Notes under the pieces: generated by a model
Seen by the model: only the letters and a program-made list of their open reading frames with translations
What the model was told of the DNA's origin: nothing
Databases searched by the model: none
DNA from: Chloroflexota bacterium
Lineage (GTDB): Bacteria > Chloroflexota > Anaerolineae > Anaerolineales > UBA4823
Reading direction: 5' to 3'
Length of the DNA: 62,393 nt
NCBI GenBank assembly: GCA_020349245.1
Contig: CP070764.1
Span: 3,291,348 to 3,353,740 of the forward strand
Position numbers and translations under genes: made by a program
Shown: piece by piece, positions 27,456 to 35,692 of the stretch
How the letters are laid out: the number at the start of each line of letters is the position of its first letter
Position numbering within the stretch: position 1 is the first letter of the stretch

Positions 27456-28469
27456 ATGACGAATGAATTTGATACCCAAATTTTAATTGACTCAATTGAA
27501 AACGAGCTGCACAGATCGTTGAACGATTTGGGAGAAGCTGAATTAAGGCAATACTATTTCATGTTAGCCTATCACCTTGGCTGGGAAGGAGAAGGTGCAG
27601 GTGCAGAAACACGGGGAAAACGCATCCGCCCACTCCTGCTTCTGCTTTCATGTGCTGCTGCTGGAGGGCAGTGGCAAGAAGCTTTACCAGCAGCCGCTGC
27701 CGTAGAGTTGATCCATAATTTCTCGTTAATTCACGACGATATCCAGGATAATAGCCCCATCCGCAGGGGTCGCGAGACCGTATGGAAGCGCTGGGGAGTT
27801 GCCCAGGCGATAAATGCTGGGGATGCAATGTTCACCCTCGCCCACATGTCCCTGCTGCGTTTAGATTCAACTAGCTCGCCAGGTATCGCCATCCAAGCGG
27901 CGAAGACGCTCCACCAGGCCTGCTTGAAACTTACAAAAGGACAATACCTCGATTTAGAATTTGAAACACAGGAACAAATTTCGCTGGAAGCATACTGGGA
28001 AATGGTCGGTGGGAAAACAGCTGCACTGCTTGCAGCCTGCACAGAATTGGGCGCTATAGTGGCGAATACTTCCCAATCACGACATGAACATTATCGAGAC
28101 TTTGGTTTCAAACTCGGCTTAGCTTTCCAGGCTCAAGATGATATCTTGGGCATTTGGGGGGATGCAGCCCTGACTGGCAAATCGAACGAAAGCGATTTGA
28201 TCGCAAGGAAAAAATCTTTACCGGTTCTGTATGGATTGCAGCAACAAGGAGCTTTTGCCAAACGTTGGAATCAAGGTCCGGTTGACCTCTCAGAGGTGGA
28301 ATTCCTGGCAAAGCAGCTAGAAACTGAAAATGCAAGGAGATACACCGAGGAATTTGCGAATAGATTGACAGACGAGGCGCTCCAATCGCTATTCGCAGCT
28401 AATCCAAGTGGAGCAGCTGGGGAGATGCTCGACAAATTAGCAAAAAAACTGTTACGGCGTGAACTGTAA
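27456..28469 (+). CDS. polyprenyl diphosphate synthase
   Basis: 337 residues. The two Asp-rich motifs are visible: LIHDDIQDNSPIRRGRETVW (first, DDxxD) and FQAQDDILGIWGD (second). They bind Mg-diphosphate of the allylic substrate and IPP. Product chain length cannot be read from sequence alone. Convergent with hemW, six bases between stops. Confidence 0.88.
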   Translation: MTNEFDTQILIDSIENELHRSLNDLGEAELRQYYFMLAYHLGWEGEGAGAETRGKRIRPLLLLLSCAAAGGQWQEALPAAAAVELIHNFSLIHDDIQDNSPIRRGRETVWKRWGVAQAINAGDAMFTLAHMSLLRLDSTSSPGIAIQAAKTLHQACLKLTKGQYLDLEFETQEQISLEAYWEMVGGKTAALLAACTELGAIVANTSQSRHEHYRDFGFKLGLAFQAQDDILGIWGDAALTGKSNESDLIARKKSLPVLYGLQQQGAFAKRWNQGPVDLSEVEFLAKQLETENARRYTEEFANRLTDEALQSLFAANPSGAAGEMLDKLAKKLLRREL

Positions 28470-28475
28470 TCCTAC

Positions 28476-29678
28476 TCAGATAAAACGAATAAAAACCTGG
28501 TTCCCTAAAATGCGTCCTTTGCGAGTAAGGCGCAGAGTTTTCCTTGTTTTGGGATCCCACTCCAACAACCCTGCCGCAATCAATTCCTGAATTTGCTGTT
28601 CGAAGACGCTGTCAACAGGCACTCCAAAGCGGTCTTGGAAGGATTCCCGAGATATCCCCTCTTGAGTCAAACGCAGCCCCATCATCATGGTTTCCTTGAT
28701 CTCTTCCTCCCGGTTTATCAGGGTAACCGATTCAGCCGCTGGTGATCCTGGAAATGATAATTCGTTGAGGGAGGCCTCTTTCTCCCAGCTCCTGATTCGC
28801 TGAATATACTCACCTGGGGTAAGTACGTTTGTTGTTCGTTTTCCACCCGCATAACCATGTGCGCCAGCTCCAAATCCCAGATACGAATGGTTGCGCCAGT
28901 ATTGCAAATTATGCTGGCAGGCTAACAGATCTCCACTTTTTTCTCTTCTTGCCCAATTTGATATCTCATACTGTTCGAATCCTTTCGCCTCAGCCAGCTC
29001 TGAAGCGATTTCATACATTTCGGCAGAAAGATCATCATCCGGCTCTGGCAGTAGCCCTCGGCTGACCCAAGAATTGAGCGATGTGCCCGGTTCGAGTGTA
29101 AGTGAATATAAAGACAAGTGATCCGGTTCGAGTGAAATCGCCAGTTTCAGGCTTGAACACCAGTCTCTTAAGGTCTGGTGCGGGATTCCATATATCAGAT
29201 CAAGATTGAGGTTTTTAAATCCTGCTCTGCGTACGTGACCAACAGATTCTGCGATTTGATAATAAGCATGCCTTCGATCCAGCAGGATCAATTCATGCCT
29301 GTTTGCGGACTGCATTCCCAAGCTGATCCGGTTTACGCCTGCTTCCCGTAAAGATCGCAAGTATTCATAGGATAAACTTCCCGGATTTGCCTCCAGGCTG
29401 ATTTCCGCCTCATCGAGGAGAAAGTAATTACGATTAACCTGGTCGAGCACTTTACAAATCTCATCAACCGGCAGTATGGATGGTGTTCCACCACCAAAAA
29501 AAATCGTGCGAACAGGGATTTTTTGGTCAGATATTTGTGCAATATAGCTGATCTCCAAACAAATAGCCTGTATATATGAGGGGATCAGGTTATCGATACC
29601 AACATAGGTATTAAAATCACAATAACTGCAGCGGTGACGGCAGAAAGGAATGTGGATGTAGATACTGTGCGGTTGCAT
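28476..29678 (-). CDS. hemW: radical SAM protein HemW (HemN-like)
   Basis: 400 residues taken from the Met at 29678, where the family-typical SIYIHIPFC follows; a longer in-frame start at 29738 is possible. Radical SAM cluster CRHRCSYCDF near residue 15. FFGGGTPSILP, ISLGMQSAN and NLDLIYGIPHQT are family signatures. The C-terminus (GLRLTQEGI and GLLEWD) matches HemW, a haem chaperone often mis-named coproporphyrinogen dehydrogenase. Confidence 0.88.
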   Translation of the reverse strand: MQPHSIYIHIPFCRHRCSYCDFNTYVGIDNLIPSYIQAICLEISYIAQISDQKIPVRTIFFGGGTPSILPVDEICKVLDQVNRNYFLLDEAEISLEANPGSLSYEYLRSLREAGVNRISLGMQSANRHELILLDRRHAYYQIAESVGHVRRAGFKNLNLDLIYGIPHQTLRDWCSSLKLAISLEPDHLSLYSLTLEPGTSLNSWVSRGLLPEPDDDLSAEMYEIASELAEAKGFEQYEISNWARREKSGDLLACQHNLQYWRNHSYLGFGAGAHGYAGGKRTTNVLTPGEYIQRIRSWEKEASLNELSFPGSPAAESVTLINREEEIKETMMMGLRLTQEGISRESFQDRFGVPVDSVFEQQIQELIAAGLLEWDPKTRKTLRLTRKGRILGNQVFIRFI

Positions 29679-29810
29679 CTCCGCCGCAGTATACCATGGG
29701 GGGTTTAAAAAGCAGGAGTGATCACTTCTGCTTAGCACCCTGGGTTTATGGCACAGGATACTTAAAATTTACTCACCCAAGGAAAACATGTGCCATAGGT
29801 GGGTAAAGGC

Positions 29811-29819
29811 TGGTATAAT
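29811..29819 (+). promoter_or_regulatory. extended -10 promoter for the LysM gene
   Basis: TGG TATAAT CCCC. Predicted start near 29826, so a leader of about 30 bases to ATG 29856. Confidence 0.6.
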
Positions 29820-29855
29820 CCCCGCTGCCAGAAAAATGCTGGTCAAAGAGCGCAT

Positions 29856-31010
29856 ATGACATCTGAAACACCATCAAAACCTACAAAATTGTGTCCCACT
29901 TGCGGTACAAGGGTTAGCGAAGACGCAACACGTTGTCTGGTTTGTGGCAATGATCTTTCTGGAATAGAAAAAGCTTCCCGTCAATCGAAATCAATTCAGG
30001 GTAGCCGCATGCCACAGGTAACTTTAAGCCTACCCATTGCACTGCTGCTGCTTGCCATCTTCTTAGCGATCGGTGCTGTGCTGGTATATTTTGCTCTGCA
30101 GGAGACCGGTCGGGTTGTCGAGCCCACTGCGACTCCAACTGCGACTGCAACAATGACACTCACCGTGACACCAACCCCCGAAACTCCCATACCAACGGAT
30201 ACACCCCAACCCACTCCTACCCCTGCGTCCTATACTGTTCAGGCAGGTGATACCTGCGCGGGTATCGCCTTCACCTTCGGTGTTTCTATTCAAAGCATCG
30301 TTTTACTAAACAATTTACCCGCAGACTGTAACACACTGGTTGAAGGTCAGCAACTGCTCATCCCACAACCAACACCTACGCCAACGGCACTACCCACCTC
30401 AACCTTGAGTGCCGCAGATGCCACTGAACAAGCCTGTGAGAAGGTAGATTATGAGGTGCAGGAAAACGACACCCTGAGCAGTATCGCCAATGCGTATAGC
30501 GTACCCATGGCAGTCATTCAGGAATATAACGGTCTATCCTCCGAGACTGTCTTCTCAGGGATGAATCTGAGCATACCCCTCTGTGAACGCTTCCCAACTC
30601 CAGGACCGACTCCGACAGCCACACTGCCTCCGCCTTATACCGCGCCAAATCTGCTCCTGCCAGCAGATGGTGCCAGGTTCACTGAATCCGGAGAAACGGT
30701 AACTCTACAATGGGCTTCAATTGGTACCCTGCTGGCGAACGAAGCCTATGAAATCACCGTGATCGATTTCACTGACGGCGATAACCGCAGATTGGTCGAT
30801 TATGTTACCGATACAAAGTTCATTGTCCCTACTACATTCCGCTCATCTGACAGTGTTCCCCACCTCTACCGTTGGCGGGTAACGACCGCTAGGCAGGCTG
30901 GCACAGACGAGGACGGAAATCCGGTTTGGGAGTCTGCCGGGGCAGTTAGCGACACCCGGGTTTTTATGTGGTCGGGGACGATTACCAGTCAGGCAACTCC
31001 CACCCCCTAA
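29856..31010 (+). CDS. zinc-ribbon, membrane-anchored protein with two LysM domains
   Basis: 384 residues from ATG 29856; the longer frame from 29799 would span its promoter. Zinc ribbon CPTCGTRVSEDATRCLVCG lies in the N-terminal cytoplasmic part. One membrane helix, LPIALLLLAIFLAIGAVLVY, sits near residue 55. A Thr/Pro-rich linker follows, then two LysM units (SYTVQAGDTCAGIAFTFGVS and YEVQENDTLSSIANAYSVP). The rest (LLLPADGARFTESGETVTLQ, with FRSSDSVPHLYRWRV) resembles an Ig-like fold. Probably a wall- or envelope-binding surface protein. Confidence 0.85.
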   Translation: MTSETPSKPTKLCPTCGTRVSEDATRCLVCGNDLSGIEKASRQSKSIQGSRMPQVTLSLPIALLLLAIFLAIGAVLVYFALQETGRVVEPTATPTATATMTLTVTPTPETPIPTDTPQPTPTPASYTVQAGDTCAGIAFTFGVSIQSIVLLNNLPADCNTLVEGQQLLIPQPTPTPTALPTSTLSAADATEQACEKVDYEVQENDTLSSIANAYSVPMAVIQEYNGLSSETVFSGMNLSIPLCERFPTPGPTPTATLPPPYTAPNLLLPADGARFTESGETVTLQWASIGTLLANEAYEITVIDFTDGDNRRLVDYVTDTKFIVPTTFRSSDSVPHLYRWRVTTARQAGTDEDGNPVWESAGAVSDTRVFMWSGTITSQATPTP

Positions 31011-31031
31011 CCCAGCAGATTTCTTAATAAA

Positions 31032-31076
31032 AATCAGGTGTTCTGGATGGCTTTCGAACACCTGATTATAGTATTT
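31032..31076. terminator. bidirectional intrinsic terminator
   Basis: 12-bp stem AATCAGGTGTTC/GAACACCTGATT (31032-31043 with 31056-31067) and a 12-base loop, between the convergent LysM gene and citrate synthase. Confidence 0.8.
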
Positions 31077-31091
31077 TAACTAAAAGGGCTT

Positions 31092-32405
31092 CTATGCCGG
31101 TTGTTGCGCTTTCTTGGCGATCTCCTCCAGCATAGCTGTGGTAAGAGATTTCGGTCGCTCAAGTGGTTGTCCAAGTGCCCTAGACCAGATGGCGTTTGCA
31201 GATACACCTAAAGCACGACCAACGCCAAACATCACCGTGTAAAAATCGAACTCTTTGACACCATAGTGGTGCTGCAATGTACCGCTGATCGCATCAACAT
31301 TTGGTGCTGGATTCTTGGCTTTTCCCTGCTCGATTAGGACCTGTGGGACGACCTCAAATACTAATTTAGCAATTTGAAAAATCTCATCATCCGGCATATG
31401 CTCTTGAGCATATTCAAATTGTGCCGTAAAACGGGGATCAGGTTTGCGGAGAACTGCATGACCGTATCCTGGAATTACCTGACCGCTGTTGAGTCTCTCC
31501 CAGGTAAATTGGCGCAGTTGCTCCTTTGTTGGTACCCCTTTGAACTCCTGGTATATACCCAGCAACCATCTCAAAGTTTCTTGGTTCGCCAGTCCGTGTA
31601 AAGGACCCGCCAAACTGTTCAATCCTGCGGAGAGGGCGTAATATATATCGGAAAGTGTGGATGCTGCAAGGTGTGTGGCATGAGCGCTTGCATTCCCGCT
31701 TTCGTGATCCGAATGCAAAATGAAATATAAACGAGCCAAATCCTTATACTCATCCGAAGGATTTCCCACCATATACGCAAAGTTCGCTCCCCAATCGAGA
31801 TCCTCTCTGGGTTGAACATATTCACCACTTTTGTATTTTAAACTGTATATGAAAGCAGCAATTGAGGGGAGCTTGGCAGTTAAGTTCAAGCTATCCTCCA
31901 GCATGGGCTCCCAGTATTGCTCCCGAGTCATACCTTCCTGGTAACGTCGGGTGAAAACAGATTCATTCTGCAAGGACAATATCGCGGTTGAAAATAGCAT
32001 CATCGGGTGAGCATCCCGGGGCATGGATTTCAATACATCGAAGACAAATGAAGGGACTTCAGATCGATTCTTCCATTCGTTTTCGATATCCAGCGCCTGC
32101 ACATCGCTGGGCACTTTTCCAATCAGCAATAAGTAATAGAGTCCTCCGACGAAAGGCATTTTTCCATCATCAGGTTTTGGCAATATCTCTAGAAGTTCAG
32201 GGATTGTGTAACCTCGAAAGCGGATTCCCTCGCCAGGATCTACATATGAGATATCTGTGACCAACCCTTTCACGCCGCGCATACCCCCATAAACCTGGCC
32301 AATGGTTACTTCATCCACCTTCACAGTGGAACTTTCCTGTAACAATTTTGATACTCTCTCTCGCCAGTTTGGTAGCTCAGCAGCGAAATCTGTAACAATT
32401 CCCAT
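31092..32405 (-). CDS. gltA: citrate synthase (mitochondrial-like Si type)
   Basis: 437 residues. Condenses acetyl-CoA and oxaloacetate. The active-site His stretches are LAGPLHGLANQETLRWL and IPGYGHAVLRKPDPRF, and SVFTRRYQEGM plus a long N-terminal region fit the mitochondrial-like longer form. Start ATG follows AAGGAG. 23 bases downstream of mdh, so malate to citrate is made from one transcript. Confidence 0.94.
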   Translation of the reverse strand: MGIVTDFAAELPNWRERVSKLLQESSTVKVDEVTIGQVYGGMRGVKGLVTDISYVDPGEGIRFRGYTIPELLEILPKPDDGKMPFVGGLYYLLLIGKVPSDVQALDIENEWKNRSEVPSFVFDVLKSMPRDAHPMMLFSTAILSLQNESVFTRRYQEGMTREQYWEPMLEDSLNLTAKLPSIAAFIYSLKYKSGEYVQPREDLDWGANFAYMVGNPSDEYKDLARLYFILHSDHESGNASAHATHLAASTLSDIYYALSAGLNSLAGPLHGLANQETLRWLLGIYQEFKGVPTKEQLRQFTWERLNSGQVIPGYGHAVLRKPDPRFTAQFEYAQEHMPDDEIFQIAKLVFEVVPQVLIEQGKAKNPAPNVDAISGTLQHHYGVKEFDFYTVMFGVGRALGVSANAIWSRALGQPLERPKSLTTAMLEEIAKKAQQPA

Positions 32406-32428
32406 AATGATTCTCCTTGTATCTCTAG

Positions 32429-33367
32429 CTAAAATTCTACGAGTGATCTTAATGCCTGGATTGTCTGGGTGACTGCCTCAGCGGATTTGTTCAATGCTGA
32501 TTTTTCTTGATCATCAAGCTGGTATTCAATTATCTTGACTACACCTTGACGACCTAACTGGACAGGCACACCAAAGAAAATATCACTCAAACCATACTCA
32601 CCTTGCATATAAGCCGCCGCGGGAATGATCAAATTCTTATCCTTCAAGATCGCTTCGACCATTTGGGCAACCGCTGCCCCGGGAGCATAGAATGCACTCC
32701 CGGTTTTAAGCAAGCTGACAATCTCACCTCCACCCTTGCGAGTTCGTTCCACAATCGCCTGCAATCGATCCGCCGGAAGCATATCTTCCAAGGGTACCCC
32801 AGCGACATTCGAGTGCCGGACAAGCGGTACCATGTCATCCCCATGCCCGCCTAAGACATAGCAGTGAATATTTTCAACACTCACCCCGAGTTCCATGGCA
32901 ACGAAAGCCCGCATTCTCGCCGAATCAAGAATACCAGCCTGCCCGATGACACGCTCGGGAGGTAAATTGCCAACTTTCATCGTGAGGTATGCCATCGTAT
33001 CCAGCGGATTGGTGAGGACAACAAATATCGCCTCGGGTGAATATTTCAATGACTCTCTTGTCGCATTTCCCACGATCTCCGCGTTTGCAGAGAGCAGGTC
33101 ATCGCGACTCATCCCGGGTTTCCTCGGTAATCCTGCAGTGACCACGACGATATCCGAGCCTGCGGTAGCTTCAAATGTGTTTGCCCCGCTCACAACCACA
33201 TCCTTACCGACCACTGGCAGGGATTCTTGCAGGTCAAGGGCTTTCCCCTGGGGCATACCCTCAACGATATCGACCAAGACCAGGTCAGCGATTTCCCGTT
33301 CTGCTAACCAATGAGCCGTTGTGGCACCAGTCATCCCAGCGCCAATGATTGAGACCTTGTTCTTCAT
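32429..33367 (-). CDS. mdh: malate dehydrogenase
   Basis: 312 residues. VSIIGAGMTGATTAHWLAE binds NAD; GLPRKPGMSRDDLL has substrate-binding Arg; LGGHGDDMVPL carries the catalytic His. Matches the LDH-like MDH of bacteria. Operon with citrate synthase. GGGAG site upstream. Confidence 0.95.
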   Translation of the reverse strand: MKNKVSIIGAGMTGATTAHWLAEREIADLVLVDIVEGMPQGKALDLQESLPVVGKDVVVSGANTFEATAGSDIVVVTAGLPRKPGMSRDDLLSANAEIVGNATRESLKYSPEAIFVVLTNPLDTMAYLTMKVGNLPPERVIGQAGILDSARMRAFVAMELGVSVENIHCYVLGGHGDDMVPLVRHSNVAGVPLEDMLPADRLQAIVERTRKGGGEIVSLLKTGSAFYAPGAAVAQMVEAILKDKNLIIPAAAYMQGEYGLSDIFFGVPVQLGRQGVVKIIEYQLDDQEKSALNKSAEAVTQTIQALRSLVEF

Positions 33368-33395
33368 TTTTATACTCCCTCATTAGTTGAAAGTC

Positions 33396-33420
33396 CCCCG
33401 AATATGACTACACCGGGGGG
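33396..33420 (-). terminator. short GC hairpin between trxB and mdh
   Basis: 6-bp stem CCCCCG/CGGGGG with a 13-base loop in the 69-base gap. T-run after it on the minus strand is weak, so it is at best a partial terminator. Confidence 0.4.
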
Positions 33421-33436
33421 AAATAAACTATTCTGA

Positions 33437-34420
33437 TTACAATGGATTCTCTTCCAGGAAATGGTTCGCTTGAATGGCTGCTGCGGCACCCATACCTGCG
33501 GAGGTGATCACCTGGCGAAAATAAGGATCAGCAACTTCACCTGCCGCGTAAACACCGGGAATATTGGTTTGCATCTTGTTATCTACGACCAGGTAGCCAT
33601 TCTTATCCATATCCAGTTGGCCTTTGAACAGACCCGTATTGGGTGAATGGCCGATAAAAATAAATACGCCATCAACCTGGTGATCTCTTTCCTCCCCGGT
33701 CTTGGTATCCTGCAAGGTAACTGTCTTTACCGCGCCATTTCCGGATATCTCCTTCACTACAGTATTCCAAAAGAAATTGATCTTCGGGTTCGATTTTGCG
33801 CGTTCGGCGAGAATCGCCCCCGCCCGCAGCTCATCTCTGCGGTGGACAATCGTAACATTATCCGCATAGCGGGTGAGGAACAAACTTTCCTCAACTGCAC
33901 TATCCCCTCCTCCGACGACGAGCACTTCCTTGTCTTTAAAGAACCACCCATCACAGGTCGCACAATATGAAACACCGCGGCCAGTAAACTCGGTCTCTCC
34001 CGGCACATTTAAATGGACAGCACTGGCACCTGTGGATATGATCACGGACTCAGCCAGATACTGCTTACCATTCTGTGTTTTGACTCTAAATGGTCTTCCA
34101 GAGAAGTCTACTTCGGCTGCTAAATCAAACTCTATTCGTGCCCCGAATCTCTGCGCCTGTTTCTGAAACAGGTCCACCAGCTCCATCCCACCGATCCCCT
34201 CGGGAAATCCGGGGTAGTTTTCAACCGCAAAGGTCAATGAAACCTGGCCTCCCAACTCCATTCCAGTTAAGACGATGGGATCCAAATCTGCCCGGGCTGC
34301 ATATAATGCTGCAGAGAGTCCTGCTGGACCCGAGCCAATAATTAGGACCCGAACATACTCCTCCTGTTCACCCCCATTGCTGGAGGCATTTGATCTTGGA
34401 CTGCTCAAATTTAGATCCAT
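33437..34420 (-). CDS. trxB: thioredoxin-disulfide reductase
   Basis: 327 residues from ATG 34420 (AGGAG five bases upstream; a TTG five codons earlier includes this site). FAD-binding RVLIIGSGPAGLSAALYAAR, redox CATCDG, NADPH-binding VVGGGDSAVEESLFLTRY. It reduces thioredoxin with NADPH. No thioredoxin gene in the window. An N-terminal extension of about 25 residues (LNLSSPRSNASSNGGEQEEY) precedes the core. Confidence 0.93.
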   Translation of the reverse strand: MDLNLSSPRSNASSNGGEQEEYVRVLIIGSGPAGLSAALYAARADLDPIVLTGMELGGQVSLTFAVENYPGFPEGIGGMELVDLFQKQAQRFGARIEFDLAAEVDFSGRPFRVKTQNGKQYLAESVIISTGASAVHLNVPGETEFTGRGVSYCATCDGWFFKDKEVLVVGGGDSAVEESLFLTRYADNVTIVHRRDELRAGAILAERAKSNPKINFFWNTVVKEISGNGAVKTVTLQDTKTGEERDHQVDGVFIFIGHSPNTGLFKGQLDMDKNGYLVVDNKMQTNIPGVYAAGEVADPYFRQVITSAGMGAAAAIQANHFLEENPL

Positions 34421-34573
34421 CACTTCTCCTATCAAATCAAAAAAACTAATAGTTCTGGTCAGTTCCTATAGGATAATAAAAACCCAACAATCCCTTCCAC
34501 GACCATGAACCCATTTATCTGATGCTCAGAACTGGAAAAAAGTTACATTAGAAACCTGTTAAGTTTTGATGTC

Positions 34574-35500
34574 CTAATTCTTCCTTTCAAATGACAAATA
34601 ATCTAACCATTCTTCCGATCGTTTGCCTTTGCCATGGACAGTTTCTAGGTAGGAAGCGAGTAGCGCTTTCATTACTGGTCCAGGAAATCCGTCTGCCACC
34701 GGTCGATAATCGATCATCCTTACCGGTACTATCTCGGCAGCAGTACCTGTGATGAAAACTTCATCTGCAATGTAGAGCTGATCGCGAGAGATCACTTCCT
34801 CCACAACTGGAATTCCCATATCATTCGCCAGCGAGATAACAGAATCCCGGGTGATTCCTTCTAAAATCGACGCTCTTGGGGGTGTATAAATCACACCCTC
34901 TCTAACCATAAATATATTTTCACCTGTGCATTCAGCAACAAATCCGGAAGGATCAAGAATAACAGCTTCATCATATCCGGAACGCAGTGCATGCGTATTC
35001 ACGATCATGGAATTGACGTAGTTCCCTGTGATCTTGGATTTGGTCATACTGATGTTGGGGTGCAAGCGGGTTAATGAGGAGACCTTCATGTGGATTCCAG
35101 TTTTTTGAGCTTCTTCCCCCAAATAGGGCCCCCACTCCCAGGCTGCAATAGCCACTCTTGGGATTGAGTTATCAATGTTTAAATTTAGAGGACCATCCAG
35201 ATACATTAGAGGTCGAATGTAGCATTGACCGAATTTATTTACCCGGATTATTTCATGGATGGCTGATCGCATCTCATCGATGGTGTAGGGAAAATCCAAT
35301 ACACCAAGAATCAGGATGGAATCAAGAAATCGCTCCAAGTGATCCTGCAAACGAAAAATTGCCGGACCATGCGGCGTTTCATAACTGCGAATACCTTCAA
35401 AAATACCTGCCCCATAGTGCAAAGTTGGTGAGAGGACATGGATTTTTGCTTCAGTATGAGAGACCAGCTCGCCATCCATCCAGATGTAATCAGAAATCAT
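34574..35500 (-). CDS. ilvE: branched-chain amino-acid aminotransferase
   Basis: 308 residues, fold type IV PLP enzyme. N-terminus DYIWMDGELVSHTEAKIHVLS and LHYGAGIFEGIRSYET are typical. The PLP lysine lies in TKSKITGNYVNS; FVAECTGENIFMVR and TRDSVISLA follow. It transfers amino groups between glutamate and Leu/Ile/Val keto acids. AAGGA upstream. Alone, no ilv or leu genes nearby. Confidence 0.93.
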   Translation of the reverse strand: MISDYIWMDGELVSHTEAKIHVLSPTLHYGAGIFEGIRSYETPHGPAIFRLQDHLERFLDSILILGVLDFPYTIDEMRSAIHEIIRVNKFGQCYIRPLMYLDGPLNLNIDNSIPRVAIAAWEWGPYLGEEAQKTGIHMKVSSLTRLHPNISMTKSKITGNYVNSMIVNTHALRSGYDEAVILDPSGFVAECTGENIFMVREGVIYTPPRASILEGITRDSVISLANDMGIPVVEEVISRDQLYIADEVFITGTAAEIVPVRMIDYRPVADGFPGPVMKALLASYLETVHGKGKRSEEWLDYLSFERKN

Positions 35501-35622
35501 GCATTTTTCCTTGAGATTGCGCTTTGTCTATCTAGGAGTAATTATATCCTGTTTGGGAATGAAGAATTTTCCTACCAGAGTCTGCCACTATTACCATAAC
35601 CATTCTCGAATATATACGCAAA

Positions 35623-35661
35623 AAAGAGCGTTCCAATAATTCAATCCACGGAACGCTCTTT
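35623..35661 (-). terminator. intrinsic terminator of pnp
   Basis: 12-bp stem AAAGAGCGTTCC/GGAACGCTCTTT (35623-35634 with 35650-35661), 15-base loop, followed on the minus strand by TTTTTTGCG. Also insulates ilvE. Confidence 0.88.
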
Positions 35662-35692
35662 CATATTTATACTCATCAGGAGATCAATGTCC

